Below the pieces are notes generated by a model. That model was not told the DNA's origin and ran no database searches. It saw only the letters and a program-made list of their open reading frames with translations. A program made the translations under genes and the position numbers. Shown piece after piece: positions 23,937 to 33,242 of a stretch of DNA of 40,255 bases. The DNA comes from Vagococcus proximus (GTDB lineage: Bacteria > Bacillota > Bacilli > Lactobacillales > Vagococcaceae). The stretch covers positions 1-40,255 of the forward strand of contig NZ_JAPDSH010000012.1 in the NCBI RefSeq assembly GCF_029143285.1, written 5' to 3'. Numbering within the stretch: position 1 is the stretch's first letter; every line of letters begins with the position of its first letter.

Positions 23937-24722
23937 ATGAAGAGACATGGTAGTTTAAATAAAGAGCGTCGTTCCAACGAAACAAATAAAAATATTAGAG
24001 TAACTGATTTAACAGTGGCGTATCAAGGGAAGACTGCCCTGGATTCAGTTTCGTTAACGATTAAAAAGAATGCAATAACTGGAATAATTGGTCCGAATGG
24101 AGCAGGTAAGTCAACTTTCATCAAGGGTGTAATGGGGTTAGTGCCGACGGTATCAGGGGAAAGCCTGTTAGGTCAGGATAATCTATTAGATCACAAGCAC
24201 GATATTGCTTATGTTGAGCAACGAAGCATGATTGATTTAAGTTTTCCAATCACTGTAGAAGAAGTTGTATTGTTGGGGACCTATCCTAAGTTAGGGTTAT
24301 TCCGTAGACCGAAGCAAGCTGATCATGAAAAAGTTAGAGCCTGTTTAGAGTTAGTGAAAATGAGTGAATTCAAGACTAGACAAATAGGTGAATTGTCTGG
24401 AGGACAACTGCAGCGGGTCTTTATAGCTAGAGCACTTGCTCAAGAAGCATCTGTTATTTTCTTAGATGAACCATTTGTAGGGATTGATATGAGTAGTGAG
24501 CGTGTCATTGTGGATGTTTTAAAAGAACTTAAAACATTAGGAAAAACGATAGTGATTGTCCATCATGATTTGCATAAAGTAACAGAATACTTCGATGAGC
24601 TAATTGTGTTGAATAAACAATTAATCGGTTATGGCCCAGTTGAGAAAGTATTTAATACAAAGATAATTCAAAAAGCTTATGGTGATACTTTAGGCGATAT
24701 CAGAATAAAAGGGGTTGAATAA
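23937..24722 (+). CDS. Manganese/zinc-type ABC transporter ATP-binding protein (261 aa)
   Basis: ATPase of an AztA/MntB-type metal importer. Walker A (GPNGAGKST), the Q-loop in YVEQRSMID, signature LSGGQLQR, Walker B (VIFLDEP) and H-loop (IVHHD) are intact. A polar, positively charged N-terminal extension of about 20 residues precedes the first strand; the ATG at 23937 with GAGGGAGA fits, and no internal start exists before the core. First gene of a three-gene operon (2-nt gap to the permease). Manganese is favoured by the binding protein encoded downstream. Confidence 0.93.
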   Translation: MKRHGSLNKERRSNETNKNIRVTDLTVAYQGKTALDSVSLTIKKNAITGIIGPNGAGKSTFIKGVMGLVPTVSGESLLGQDNLLDHKHDIAYVEQRSMIDLSFPITVEEVVLLGTYPKLGLFRRPKQADHEKVRACLELVKMSEFKTRQIGELSGGQLQRVFIARALAQEASVIFLDEPFVGIDMSSERVIVDVLKELKTLGKTIVIVHHDLHKVTEYFDELIVLNKQLIGYGPVEKVFNTKIIQKAYGDTLGDIRIKGVE

Positions 24723-24724
24723 AG

Positions 24725-25582
24725 ATGATAGCTAATTTTATAGATGGGTTGATGCGGTATGAATTTTTACAAAATGCTTTAATAACGTGTTTGATTGTCG
24801 GATTAATTTCGGGTGTTATTGGGTGTTTTATTGTCTTAAGAGGAATGTCTTTAATGGGAGATGCAATTTCCCATGCCGTACTACCAGGTGTCGCGATTTC
24901 TTATATGATGGGAATTAATTATATTATAGGTGCGTCAATCTTTGGGATTGCAACGGCAGGTTTAATAGGGTTAGTCACACAAAAAAGTAAATTGAAAAAC
25001 GATACAGCCATTGGGATAGTGTTTAGTTCGTTCTTTGCTTTAGGAGTTATTCTCATTTCATTAGCTGAAAGTTCGACCGATTTGTATCATATTTTATTTG
25101 GGAATGTTTTAGCGGTAAGGCATAGTGATATTGTAATGACAGCAGCAGTGGCGTTCATTGTTTTTATTTTTATCATTATTTTTTATAAAGAGTTACTTGT
25201 CAGTTCTTTTGATCCAACGATGGCAAAAGCATATGGTTTAAATACTCAATTGATCCATTACTTATTGATGTTTGGTTTAACGTTAGTAGCGGTAACCTCA
25301 CTTCAAACAATTGGTACGATTTTAGTAGTCGCATTATTAGTAACACCAGCGGCTACGGCATATCTTCTAACAAATAAGCTCTCTCATATGATTATGATTT
25401 CAGCGGGAGTCAGTACGTTAAGTTCAGTTATTGGGTTGTTCTTTAGTTACAGTTACAATTTAGCATCAGGAGCAGCGATCGTCTTAACAGCAGTTTGTTT
25501 CTTTGCTATTGCATTTTTATTTTCACCAAAACAAGGCATTTTAAATAAGAGAAAAGAGGTTACAGTTCATGAAGAAATTTAA
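24725..25582 (+). CDS. Manganese/zinc-type ABC transporter permease (285 aa)
   Basis: ABC-3 family permease with about eight membrane segments. The conserved block [20 protein letters not shown] and the [21 protein letters not shown] segment are diagnostic for metal-type importers. It starts 2 nt after the ATPase stop and overlaps the binding-protein gene by 14 nt, so the operon is tightly coupled. Confidence 0.94.
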   Translation: MIANFIDGLMRYEFLQNALITCLIVGLISGVIGCFIVLRGMSLMGDAISHAVLPGVAISYMMGINYIIGASIFGIATAGLIGLVTQKSKLKNDTAIGIVFSSFFALGVILISLAESSTDLYHILFGNVLAVRHSDIVMTAAVAFIVFIFIIIFYKELLVSSFDPTMAKAYGLNTQLIHYLLMFGLTLVAVTSLQTIGTILVVALLVTPAATAYLLTNKLSHMIMISAGVSTLSSVIGLFFSYSYNLASGAAIVLTAVCFFAIAFLFSPKQGILNKRKEVTVHEEI

Positions 25583-26516
25583 ATACATAATGATGGCAGG
25601 ACTTGCAGTGGTTCTTTTAGCAGGGTGTGGTCAAACGAAAACAAAAGAAAAAAAGGAAGAAGCCAAAGGTGATGGAGTTTATCTTCACGTGGTAGCAACA
25701 AATTCAATTTTAGCAGATATGGTTGAAAAAATAGGAGAAGACAAGTTAGATGTACATAGTATTGTACCAGTTGGAACGGACCCGCATGAATACGAACCGT
25801 TACCAGAAGATATCTCAAAAGCAACGGATTCAGATGTGATCTTCTTCAATGGTTTAAATTTGGAAACAGGTGGAAATGGTTGGTTTTCAAAGTTAATGGA
25901 AACGAGCCGTAAGAAAGAAGATCATGATTTCTTTTCTGTAAGTAAAGAAGTCGAACCAATGTATTTAAACGGTAAAGGTCAAGAATCAGAACAGGATCCT
26001 CATGCGTGGTTAGATATTAAGAATGGTATTAAGTATATTAATGCTATTGAAGATGTCCTAGTTCAAAAAGATCCCGAGAATAAAGAGTTTTATCAAAAGA
26101 ATGCAAAAGACTATACAGATAAACTACAAAAGCTACATGATGAGTCCACGGATAAGTTTTCTGCCTTACCCAAAGAAAAAGCATTACTTGTGACCAGTGA
26201 AGGGGCGTTTAAATATTTTTCAAAAGCATATGGATTAGAAGCCGCTTATATTTGGGAAATTAATACAGAGAGCCAAGGGACACCCGATCAGATGAAAGGA
26301 ATTATTGACAAAATTAATGAAACAAAAGTGTCATCGTTATTTGTTGAAACAAGTGTTGATCCTCGTAGTATGGAGAGTGTGTCTAAGGAAACAGGTATTC
26401 CAATTTATAAAACAATTTTCACCGATTCTTTGGCAAAAAAAGGAGAAGTTGGAGAGAGTTATTATAGTATGATGGATTATAATTTAAAAACAATTTATGA
26501 AGGACTATCAAAATAA
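25569..26516 (+). CDS. Manganese-binding lipoprotein, PsaA/EfaA family (315 aa)
   Basis: Cluster A-I solute-binding protein. The lipobox LLAGC puts the lipidated cysteine at residue 20. Metal ligands expected from PsaA (His67, His139, Glu205, Asp280) are found at His73 (DPHEYEP), His145 (DPHAWLD), Glu211 (TSEGAF) and Asp286 (FTDSLA), all shifted by six. Zinc-type proteins have a His-rich loop, which is absent here, so manganese is favoured. Enterococcal relatives (EfaA) are surface antigens. Confidence 0.94.
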   Translation: MKKFKYIMMAGLAVVLLAGCGQTKTKEKKEEAKGDGVYLHVVATNSILADMVEKIGEDKLDVHSIVPVGTDPHEYEPLPEDISKATDSDVIFFNGLNLETGGNGWFSKLMETSRKKEDHDFFSVSKEVEPMYLNGKGQESEQDPHAWLDIKNGIKYINAIEDVLVQKDPENKEFYQKNAKDYTDKLQKLHDESTDKFSALPKEKALLVTSEGAFKYFSKAYGLEAAYIWEINTESQGTPDQMKGIIDKINETKVSSLFVETSVDPRSMESVSKETGIPIYKTIFTDSLAKKGEVGESYYSMMDYNLKTIYEGLSK

Positions 26517-26532
26517 TTAGTGAGCATGTTAT

Positions 26533-26547
26533 TTGTAATTATTATAA
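26533..26547. promoter_or_regulatory. PerR box
   Basis: TTGTAATTATTATAA matches the PerR consensus TTATAATNATTATAA at all but one position. It overlaps the dps -35 box, so peroxide-sensing PerR should repress dps. Confidence 0.78.
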
Positions 26548-26561
26548 ATAAGAGGTATGAT
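26533..26561 (+). promoter_or_regulatory. Promoter of dps
   Basis: TTGTAA (26533-26538), a 17-bp spacer and TATGAT (26556-26561). Start near 26568 with a short leader containing AAGGAGGA. Confidence 0.72.
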
Positions 26562-26592
26562 AGGTATATAAATAAGAAGGAGGAATTAGTTT

Positions 26593-27054
26593 ATGAGTTA
26601 TGAAAAAACGCAAGGTGTTTTAAACCAATTAGTAGCAGATTTGAGTCAATTTTCAGTGATTATCCATCAGACACATTGGTACATGCGAGGAACTGATTTC
26701 CTAACGCTTCACCCACAAATGGATGAGTTCATGGATGGGATTAATGGTCAATTGGATGAAGTAGCAGAACGTTTGATTACAATCGGTGGTGCTCCTTATT
26801 CAACATTGAAAGAATTTGCTGAACATACAAAATTAGAAGATGAAATTGGGAGTTATGATAAAGATATGACATCTCGTATCGAGCGTTTAGTAGACGGTTA
26901 CCGTTATTTACAAGGCGTACTTGCAACAGGGATCGAAGTAGCGGGTGGCGAAGGTGATAACGTAACAGAAGATATGTTTATCGATATGAAAGGGTCAGTC
27001 GAAAAAACAATCTGGATGTTAACAGCTAAATTAGGTCAAGCACCTGGAATTTAA
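26593..27054 (+). CDS. dps: Dps family ferritin-like DNA-protection protein (153 aa)
   Basis: Forms a dodecameric iron-oxidising shell that protects DNA and detoxifies iron plus peroxide. The intersubunit ferroxidase ligands of Listeria Dps (His31, His43, Asp58, Glu62) correspond to His28 (HQTHWYMRG), His40 (LHPQMDEF), Asp55 and Glu59 (QLDEVAER), a constant shift of three. No long basic tail is present, so protection is probably by iron storage rather than DNA binding. Own PerR-controlled promoter; placed next to the manganese importer, a common oxidative-stress pairing. Confidence 0.95.
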   Translation: MSYEKTQGVLNQLVADLSQFSVIIHQTHWYMRGTDFLTLHPQMDEFMDGINGQLDEVAERLITIGGAPYSTLKEFAEHTKLEDEIGSYDKDMTSRIERLVDGYRYLQGVLATGIEVAGGEGDNVTEDMFIDMKGSVEKTIWMLTAKLGQAPGI

Positions 27055-27056
27055 TA

Positions 27057-27095
27057 AATAAAAAAAACGCACAGTGATGTGCGTTTTTTTTATTT
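27057..27095. terminator. Bidirectional terminator between dps and proC
   Basis: Seven-base arms ACGCACA/TGTGCGT (27066-27072 and 27077-27083) extend into A-run and T-run flanks around a GTGA loop. It serves the convergent dps and proC genes. Confidence 0.88.
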
Positions 27096-27899
27096 TCCTA
27101 ATTCACTATCACGTTTGATAGTAGCATCTAAACCTTTTATAACAGTAGAGATGAATTTTTCATCTTCTAATGCGACCAGCCCAGCGACAGTTGTCCCACC
27201 TGGCGAGCAAACTTTATCAATCATGTCCCAAGGCGTCTCTTCAACATTAAGCAAGGTTTCGGCACTACCTAGAACAGTTTCAGCAGCAATTTTTGTAGCG
27301 ATGTCTTTTGGTAAGCCGTTTTTGACACCGGCTCGTGATAAGGCATCAATGAATAGATAAGTATAAGCAGGTGAACAGCCAGCTATAGATGTAAAGTTTG
27401 CAAAGTCTTTTTCTTCTAAACGATAAGTAGAACCTACCGATTGGAATATTTTTTCGACAGCAGTGATATCATCTTCCGATACAAATAAGTTAGAACAAAG
27501 AGCAGAGACTCCTTTTCGAATCGTAACATTCATATTGGGCATGACTCTAATGATTTTTTGAGCGGAATGCTCTGAGATAAGATTGGCCAATGTATCTAAT
27601 GTTAGACCTGCTGCAATCGATACGACTATCGGTTGTTTTTCTACTAAGACAGACCCAATTTCAGCAAGGACTCCTTCAAATTTATTTGGCTTAACTGCTA
27701 ATATTAGACAATCTACTTCCTTAACAAGACTTGTATTATTCAGCGAGGCAGAAACACCTAATTGTTGTGCTCTTTGTTGAGCGCGCTCAGATGTAGAGGC
27801 TGTTAAAAAAATGTTTGAGGCTTTAAAAGAACCACTAGCTACCATCCCTTTGATGATTGCTTGTGCCATGTTTCCAGCACCTATAAATCCAATTTTCAT
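27090..27899 (-). CDS. proC: Pyrroline-5-carboxylate reductase (269 aa)
   Basis: Last step of proline synthesis: NAD(P)H-dependent reduction of pyrroline-5-carboxylate. The Rossmann motif GFIGAGNMAQAI is at the N terminus, and the C-terminal signature region contains PAYTYLFIDAL and CSPGGTTVAGL. The frame is open 21 codons further upstream, but GAAGGAAA is placed for the ATG at 27899, where the Rossmann strand begins. Single gene on the minus strand, convergent with dps and divergent from mprF. No proA or proB in the window. Confidence 0.95.
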   Translation of the reverse strand: MKIGFIGAGNMAQAIIKGMVASGSFKASNIFLTASTSERAQQRAQQLGVSASLNNTSLVKEVDCLILAVKPNKFEGVLAEIGSVLVEKQPIVVSIAAGLTLDTLANLISEHSAQKIIRVMPNMNVTIRKGVSALCSNLFVSEDDITAVEKIFQSVGSTYRLEEKDFANFTSIAGCSPAYTYLFIDALSRAGVKNGLPKDIATKIAAETVLGSAETLLNVEETPWDMIDKVCSPGGTTVAGLVALEDEKFISTVIKGLDATIKRDSELGK

Positions 27900-27933
27900 A
27901 TAATTTCCTTCTTTCGGTAAGTTTCTTAGTTGT

Positions 27934-27962
27934 ATCTTACTCGTTATTTTAAAAGTGTGCAA
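27934..27962 (-). promoter_or_regulatory. Candidate promoter of proC
   Basis: On the minus strand, TTGCAC (27957-27962), a 17-bp spacer and TAAGAT (27934-27939). Spacing is ideal and the boxes are only moderate. Confidence 0.4.
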
Positions 27963-27993
27963 TGCTTCTTAGTAGAACAGTGGAAAAAAAGCG

Positions 27994-27999
27994 TATAAT
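27994..27999 (+). promoter_or_regulatory. -10 box of mprF
   Basis: A perfect TATAAT 90 nt before the mprF ATG. No good -35 box at 16-18 bp. Confidence 0.45.
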
Positions 28000-28018
28000 A
28001 AGCTAACATAGTGAGGGA

Positions 28019-28035
28019 CCAACTGTGCAGGTTGG
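28019..28035 (+). other. Small hairpin in the mprF leader
   Basis: CCAAC (28019-28023) pairs with GTTGG (28031-28035) around a 7-nt loop. The leader is about 80 nt and the mprF SD is weak, so the structure could affect translation or stability. No known riboswitch fits. Confidence 0.3.
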
Positions 28036-28088
28036 CAATAAATTTCTAAATATATGTGAGTAGAAAAGAACTGAAACGAGTGTGACGT

Positions 28089-30668
28089 ATGAAAAAGATA
28101 ATCAAACAATTAGGAAGCTTGTTAAAGAAACATAGTGGCTTATTAAAAGTCTTGTTTTTATTTTCAATATTAGTTTTTGTAATTAATCAACTGACAGGTA
28201 TCTTGCAAGGGATGACGTGGTCAGATTTGAAAGGGATTTTATTTGCTCAAAGGAAACGTACCTTACTTGCGATGACGGCTGTTGGGCTGGTGAGTGTGTC
28301 GCCGATGCTTTTATACGACTGGGTTACGGTTGAGATATTAGAGGAAAAAGGTAGGTCACGGTTAGACAGAAAAAAACTACTTTTTTCTGCTTGGACAACA
28401 AACACTTTAAATAATTTAGCTGGATTTGGTGGTGTATTAGGTGCGACACTTCGAGGTAAATTTTATGGTGGTGAGGTAGAGACGAAGAAAGTAGTGTCTA
28501 CAGTGTCTAAGGTAGCGGTCTTTATGTTAAGTGGCTTATCACTTTTGTGTTTAGGAACGTTGCTTGATATTTCTTTTGTCCGACCAGATAACCCTTTTAG
28601 GAGCTATTCAATATGGTTGTTGGCAGGTAGTTTCGTAGCGCCAGGTCTTTCAATTTTTATTTATCTTAATAGAAACAAATTATTCCAAGACTTTCCAATA
28701 AAACGAGTTTTTAAACTTATGATTGCTTCATTAGGTCAGTGGTCTGGTGCACTTATGATGTTTTTAACGGTGGGCAAGCTTTTGCAAGTGGATGTGTCGC
28801 TTAGTACGATTTATCCGTTATTTATTGCAGCTAATTTCATCGGGATGATTTCTATGGTTCCAGGCGGGATGGGAACATTTGATGTTTTGATGATTATGGG
28901 ATTAGGAAATTTAGGTATTTCTAAAGAATTGGCTTTAGCTTGGTTATTATTTTACAGAATATTCTATTATATTGTTCCTTTCTTTACGGGGGTCTATACT
29001 CTTATTCACTTAACTGGTGCAAAAATGAATGACTTTTTTGATAATATTCCAAAATTAGTGGTCCAACGCACGGCTCATTTGATTTTAGTTGGAATGGTGT
29101 ATTTTGCAGGAATCATGATGGTTCTCCTTGCTACGATTCCTAATTTATCTAATTTGAGTTGGATTATTGAAAAATTATTGCCATTTTCATTTCATTTTTT
29201 AGACCAAACATTAAATATGTTGATTGGGTTTATGTTGCTAGGCTTAGCACGTGGCGTAGCAAATCGTGTTAAAAAAGCTTATTTTCCAACATTGATGATT
29301 TTATTATTCTGTATTGTTAATACTATTTCTAGAACATTTTCGTGGAAACTTGTTATATTTTACGCTTTTTTATGTGGCTGTCTTTACTTAGCACGACATG
29401 AATTTTACCGTAAGCAACTTATTTTTACATGGGAATCTTTATTATTTGATACCTTCTTATATGGCAGTTTGTTTATTCTATACTCTGTTGTAGGGTATTA
29501 CTCAAGTGATCGAACAAATCATGGGGATTTACCGTCAAGATTCTTGTTATTCCCATCAGAAGATGTTTGGTTAGCGGGATTTGCAGGCGTTATTTTATCA
29601 GCAGCTACGATTGTAATGCTTTATGATTACCTAAGTAGTTCTGAACGTCCGGGTATTTTTTATGATGAAAAACAGGTAAAAGCTATGTTAACTCAGTATC
29701 CTGGAACAGATTATAGTCATTTAGCTCATTTAAGAGATAAGCGCCATTTTTATTATCAGGAAAAAGGGGTAGATAAAGTCATGTTTACCTTTGAAGTTCA
29801 AGGTAGTAAATTATTCGTTTTAGGAAATCCTGTGGGTGACGAACGCTTGTATACTAAAGCGAGCTTGGCATTTGGAGATGAGGCAGATGTATTAGGGTAT
29901 CAACCTGTATTTTATGGTGTGACGGATAGTTATGCGTTACTGCTTCATGATATAGGATATGAATTTATAAAATTAGGTGAGTATGGCAGTATTGACTTGG
30001 AGCAACAAGATGAAACTATGGTTACGCAAGAAGAACAGCATAATCAGTTAATTAAATCGGGTTATCGTTTTGAGTATCAGGAGCCACCTTATAGTGATGT
30101 GTTAATAAAAGAACTGACAGATTTGTCTGATGATTGGAGTCAACATCAGCCAGAGCGTTATTTTTCAGTAGGTCGATTTAACCCTTATTATATTCAGCAA
30201 GGTGATTTAGGTCTTGTGTTTAATCAAGAAGATAATATAGTAGGCTTTATCACTGTTAAACCAGGGAAGGCAAAAAGTGAAGTAGGGTACGATTTAATTC
30301 GCATGACAACGGATATTCCAGAAGCTATCAAAGGATTTATGGTGACGAGTTTGGCAGAATCTTGTCGTAAACGTGGTGTTGATGTAGTAACGATTGGGTT
30401 AGCCCCACTTGCAAATGTTGGCGAGTCTAGAAGTGCTTTTTTTAAAGAGCGTGTGATAAATATTTTTTATAAATATAGCAATCCGTTATATGCATTCAAA
30501 GATAATCATCTATTTAAAGAAGAATTCGCGACAAATTGGCACCCACGTTATTTATCTTACAAGAAGAATAATAATTTATTACTGCTAATGATGCAGTTAA
30601 CGTTAGTGATTGTAGGTCGAAAATCCAAACGGACACGTCCAATCGAAAGTTTTTATTTAACAGATTAG
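28089..30668 (+). CDS. mprF: Phosphatidylglycerol lysyltransferase/flippase MprF (859 aa)
   Basis: Aminoacylates phosphatidylglycerol from Lys-tRNA and flips it outward, lowering the negative surface charge and conferring resistance to cationic antimicrobial peptides. The first ~500 residues hold about 14 membrane helices, including NLAGFGGVLGATLRG and the NFIGMISMVPGGMGTFDV block of the flippase domain. Residues about 530-859 form the cytoplasmic GNAT-like synthase domain (FEVQGSKLFVLGNPVGDE, ERYFSVGRFNPYYI, HPRYLSYKK). Length is typical. The SD before the ATG is weak (GAGTGTG). The lipid amino acid (Lys, Arg or Ala) cannot be read from sequence. Confidence 0.96.
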   Translation: MKKIIKQLGSLLKKHSGLLKVLFLFSILVFVINQLTGILQGMTWSDLKGILFAQRKRTLLAMTAVGLVSVSPMLLYDWVTVEILEEKGRSRLDRKKLLFSAWTTNTLNNLAGFGGVLGATLRGKFYGGEVETKKVVSTVSKVAVFMLSGLSLLCLGTLLDISFVRPDNPFRSYSIWLLAGSFVAPGLSIFIYLNRNKLFQDFPIKRVFKLMIASLGQWSGALMMFLTVGKLLQVDVSLSTIYPLFIAANFIGMISMVPGGMGTFDVLMIMGLGNLGISKELALAWLLFYRIFYYIVPFFTGVYTLIHLTGAKMNDFFDNIPKLVVQRTAHLILVGMVYFAGIMMVLLATIPNLSNLSWIIEKLLPFSFHFLDQTLNMLIGFMLLGLARGVANRVKKAYFPTLMILLFCIVNTISRTFSWKLVIFYAFLCGCLYLARHEFYRKQLIFTWESLLFDTFLYGSLFILYSVVGYYSSDRTNHGDLPSRFLLFPSEDVWLAGFAGVILSAATIVMLYDYLSSSERPGIFYDEKQVKAMLTQYPGTDYSHLAHLRDKRHFYYQEKGVDKVMFTFEVQGSKLFVLGNPVGDERLYTKASLAFGDEADVLGYQPVFYGVTDSYALLLHDIGYEFIKLGEYGSIDLEQQDETMVTQEEQHNQLIKSGYRFEYQEPPYSDVLIKELTDLSDDWSQHQPERYFSVGRFNPYYIQQGDLGLVFNQEDNIVGFITVKPGKAKSEVGYDLIRMTTDIPEAIKGFMVTSLAESCRKRGVDVVTIGLAPLANVGESRSAFFKERVINIFYKYSNPLYAFKDNHLFKEEFATNWHPRYLSYKKNNNLLLLMMQLTLVIVGRKSKRTRPIESFYLTD

Positions 30669-30707
30669 ATTAAATTAACTTTTACATTATAGGAAAGAGG
30701 ATAGAAT

Positions 30708-31658
30708 ATGAAAAATTGGTTTATAGGATTAGTAGGATTAGTTGTTGCAGCAAGTGTTCTAGTAGGATGTGCTCCTGAAGAGAAGAAAGAAGAAGCTATG
30801 AAAGGTAGCATCCCAAAAGTTCGTTTAGGTGTTATGCCGTCAACGGATAATATCCCATTCTTAGTGGCTCATAAAGAAGAATTTGACAAAGAGAATGGTG
30901 TTGAAATCGAATTAGAGATGTTTAAAAGTGCACCCGACAGAGATGCAGCTTTTCAAGCAGGAAAAGTTGATGGTGTTATTTCAGATTTAGTGGGCCTAGC
31001 TATTTACCTTGAGGGTGGTATGGATGTTAAAACAGTGGCAGCACCATACGATCAGTTTGATTTATTAAGTGGCGACAAGACGATAAAATCAGTAGAAGAT
31101 TTGAAAGAGAAAGATGTTGTTTTTTCTAAGTTAACAGGAACAGCTTATGCAGTAGATATGATGTTAAAAGATAAGGGTCTAATGATGTCTGACATTAAAG
31201 TGACAGAAATTCCGCAAGTACCTGCCCGCCTAGAGTTATTGAAAAATAATAAAGCAGCTGCCGCGATTTTACCAGAACCATTTATTACTATGGGGAAAGC
31301 CAAAGGCATGCATGTGGTGAGTTCAACGCGTGATTTAGGTATTAACCCCTTTGCCATCGTCTTTGGTTCAGACTTTATTAAAGATCAGAAATCAGCGATT
31401 AAAGGAATGTTCGATGCTTATAATGAAGGATCAACTTATATTGCTAAAAATGAACCATCAGAATTTTTAGATATTTTTATTAAAGATGTCGGTTTCCCAT
31501 CAGAGTTGAAGGACCAGATTGAGGTTCCTGATTTTGGGGAAATTGAACCGGTTAAAGAGTCAGATGTGACATCAGCTCTAGAATGGTCTAGAAACGCTGG
31601 TCTGTTATCAAAAAATATTAAACCGAAAGAAGTTATGAGTAATGTCTACTTCAAGTAA
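30708..31658 (+). CDS. ABC transporter substrate-binding lipoprotein, SsuA/THI5-like (316 aa)
   Basis: Solute-binding lipoprotein of the NitT/TauT-type (NMT1/THI5, SsuA) group. The lipobox VLVGC places the lipidated cysteine at residue 21. VRLGVMPSTDNIPFLVAHKE, the GKVDGVISDLVGLAI segment and LLKNNKAAAAILPEPF fit the family. GAAAGAGGAT is the SD. It begins 39 nt after mprF with no terminator between, so it may share transcripts with mprF. It overlaps the ATPase gene by 17 nt. The ligand is unknown; no thiamine or FMN riboswitch is present to hint at a vitamin precursor. Confidence 0.88.
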   Translation: MKNWFIGLVGLVVAASVLVGCAPEEKKEEAMKGSIPKVRLGVMPSTDNIPFLVAHKEEFDKENGVEIELEMFKSAPDRDAAFQAGKVDGVISDLVGLAIYLEGGMDVKTVAAPYDQFDLLSGDKTIKSVEDLKEKDVVFSKLTGTAYAVDMMLKDKGLMMSDIKVTEIPQVPARLELLKNNKAAAAILPEPFITMGKAKGMHVVSSTRDLGINPFAIVFGSDFIKDQKSAIKGMFDAYNEGSTYIAKNEPSEFLDIFIKDVGFPSELKDQIEVPDFGEIEPVKESDVTSALEWSRNAGLLSKNIKPKEVMSNVYFK

Positions 31659-32418
31659 ATCACTGGTTTTAAAACATATTAGTGTCGAGATAAAAGGGCA
31701 ACAAATTTTAGATGATGCATCAGTTGAATTAGATGAGGGGCGTATTTATACGATTTTGGGTCCATCTGGAGTAGGTAAGACGAGTTTATTAAAAGTAGTG
31801 GCCGGTCTTTTACCTTTTTCAAGCGGGACGATGACTTTAGGAGGAAATGAGTTTAATCCTAATGAACATATTATAGGGTTAGTCCCACAAAGCTATGGCT
31901 TGTTACCTTGGCAGACCGCTTTTGAGTCAGTTAGCAGTGCTTATAAGATTAGTCATAATAAAAAGAAATTAACTGCGCAAGAAGAAAGGCTATTAACTCA
32001 GCTATTTTCTGATATGGCATTAATGGAACAGAAAGACAAGTATCCTAGTCAGTTGAGTGGTGGGCAACAACAACGTGTGTCTATTGCGAGAGCTTTTGCA
32101 ACTGGAGGAGATTTTTTATTAATGGATGAACCCTTTTCTGCCCTGGACTCATTGAGTAGAGAGAAGGCACAACAATTATTTTTAAGACGATGGCTGAAAG
32201 GTCCTAAGACTACTTTATTTATTACTCATGATGTAGAAGAAGCTGTTTTTCTAGGTCAAACCATCTTGTTAATGGGAGATAGAGAAGGAATAACTATAGA
32301 AGCAATAGAAAATCCAGTGTTTGATCCATACGCGACAAGTTTAGAGATTAAAAATCATGACGATTTCTATCCTTTAGTAGAACGATTACGAAAGGAATTA
32401 CATAATCATGACAAGTAA
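31642..32418 (+). CDS. NitT/TauT-type ABC transporter ATP-binding protein (258 aa)
   Basis: ATPase subunit with Walker A (GPSGVGKTS), the Q-loop LVPQSYGLLPW, signature LSGGQQQR, Walker B (LLMDEP) and H-loop (FITHD), plus the YATSLEIK tail common in SsuB/TauB-like proteins. The start lies inside the end of the binding-protein gene, and its stop overlaps the permease gene by 11 nt. Confidence 0.93.
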   Translation: MSTSSKSLVLKHISVEIKGQQILDDASVELDEGRIYTILGPSGVGKTSLLKVVAGLLPFSSGTMTLGGNEFNPNEHIIGLVPQSYGLLPWQTAFESVSSAYKISHNKKKLTAQEERLLTQLFSDMALMEQKDKYPSQLSGGQQQRVSIARAFATGGDFLLMDEPFSALDSLSREKAQQLFLRRWLKGPKTTLFITHDVEEAVFLGQTILLMGDREGITIEAIENPVFDPYATSLEIKNHDDFYPLVERLRKELHNHDK

Positions 32419-33145
32419 AAAACGTATACGAGGGTTAATAATTGCTGTTATTATTCTTCATATTATTTGGTGGGGAGCAAGTTTACTCTTAAATAAAGAA
32501 ATTCTTCCAGGACCACTTAAAGTGTATGGATCCTATCCAAAGTTAATTGAAAATCAGTTGGGGTGGCATATTATAGTAAGTTTGAGACGTATGGCAATTG
32601 GCATGGGGAGTGCACTATTACTTGGAGGTATCGTAGGAATCTTAATGGGTAGAATTTCAAAAGTAAATCAATTTCTAGATCCTGTTATTTATTTAACTTA
32701 CCCTATCCCTAAATTAGCACTTCTCCCGATGATTATGTTGTTGTTTGGTTTGGGGGAACTTTCAAAAATTTTATTAATTATTTTAATTGTATTTCCACAA
32801 GTAGTGTTGTCGGTTAGAGATGCGATACTTCAGATACCAAAACCGCTATATGATGTATACGAGTGTATGAATGCTTCGCAGTGGTCTATTTTTAAACTTG
32901 TCACGCTTCCTGCCAGTTTGGGAGCATTATTAAGTACAAGCAGAGTGTCATTAGGTACCGCAATCTCTGTTTTATTTTTTACTGAAAATTACGGAACAGA
33001 GTATGGTATGGGACACATCATAATGGATGCATGGCTAAGAATGGATTACCCACAAATGTATGGTGCCATTTTAACTTTAAGTTTAGTTGGATTTTTATTA
33101 TTTAGCTTAATTGATACGACGGAGAGACTTTTAAAAAAAGGGTAA
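32408..33145 (+). CDS. NitT/TauT-type ABC transporter permease (245 aa)
   Basis: Binding-protein-dependent permease with six membrane helices. HIIVSLRRMAIGMGSALLLGG near the N terminus and the LPMIMLLFGLGELSKILLI segment match SsuC/TauC-like permeases; the EAA-loop region is around ASQWSIFKLVTLPASLGALL. AAAGGA precedes the ATG at 32408. Last gene of the unit before a terminator. Confidence 0.92.
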   Translation: MTSKKRIRGLIIAVIILHIIWWGASLLLNKEILPGPLKVYGSYPKLIENQLGWHIIVSLRRMAIGMGSALLLGGIVGILMGRISKVNQFLDPVIYLTYPIPKLALLPMIMLLFGLGELSKILLIILIVFPQVVLSVRDAILQIPKPLYDVYECMNASQWSIFKLVTLPASLGALLSTSRVSLGTAISVLFFTENYGTEYGMGHIIMDAWLRMDYPQMYGAILTLSLVGFLLFSLIDTTERLLKKG

Positions 33146-33171
33146 AAAACAGAGCTGAGCTCTGTTTTTTT
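33144..33171 (+). terminator. Intrinsic terminator after the orphan ABC operon
   Basis: A 12-bp stem (33144-33155 with 33159-33170) with a TGA loop, including A/T flanks. Confidence 0.85.
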
Positions 33172-33242
33172 ACTGTTATTTAGGGTGAAATATGGTAAGA
33201 TAACCGTGATTATGTTGAGAAAAAGATATGGAGCTAGATGAG

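Noticed and set aside
30669-30707. Thiamine or FMN riboswitch before the orphan ABC transporter
   Set aside because: The gap is only 39 nt, too short for such an aptamer, and no conserved motif is visible.
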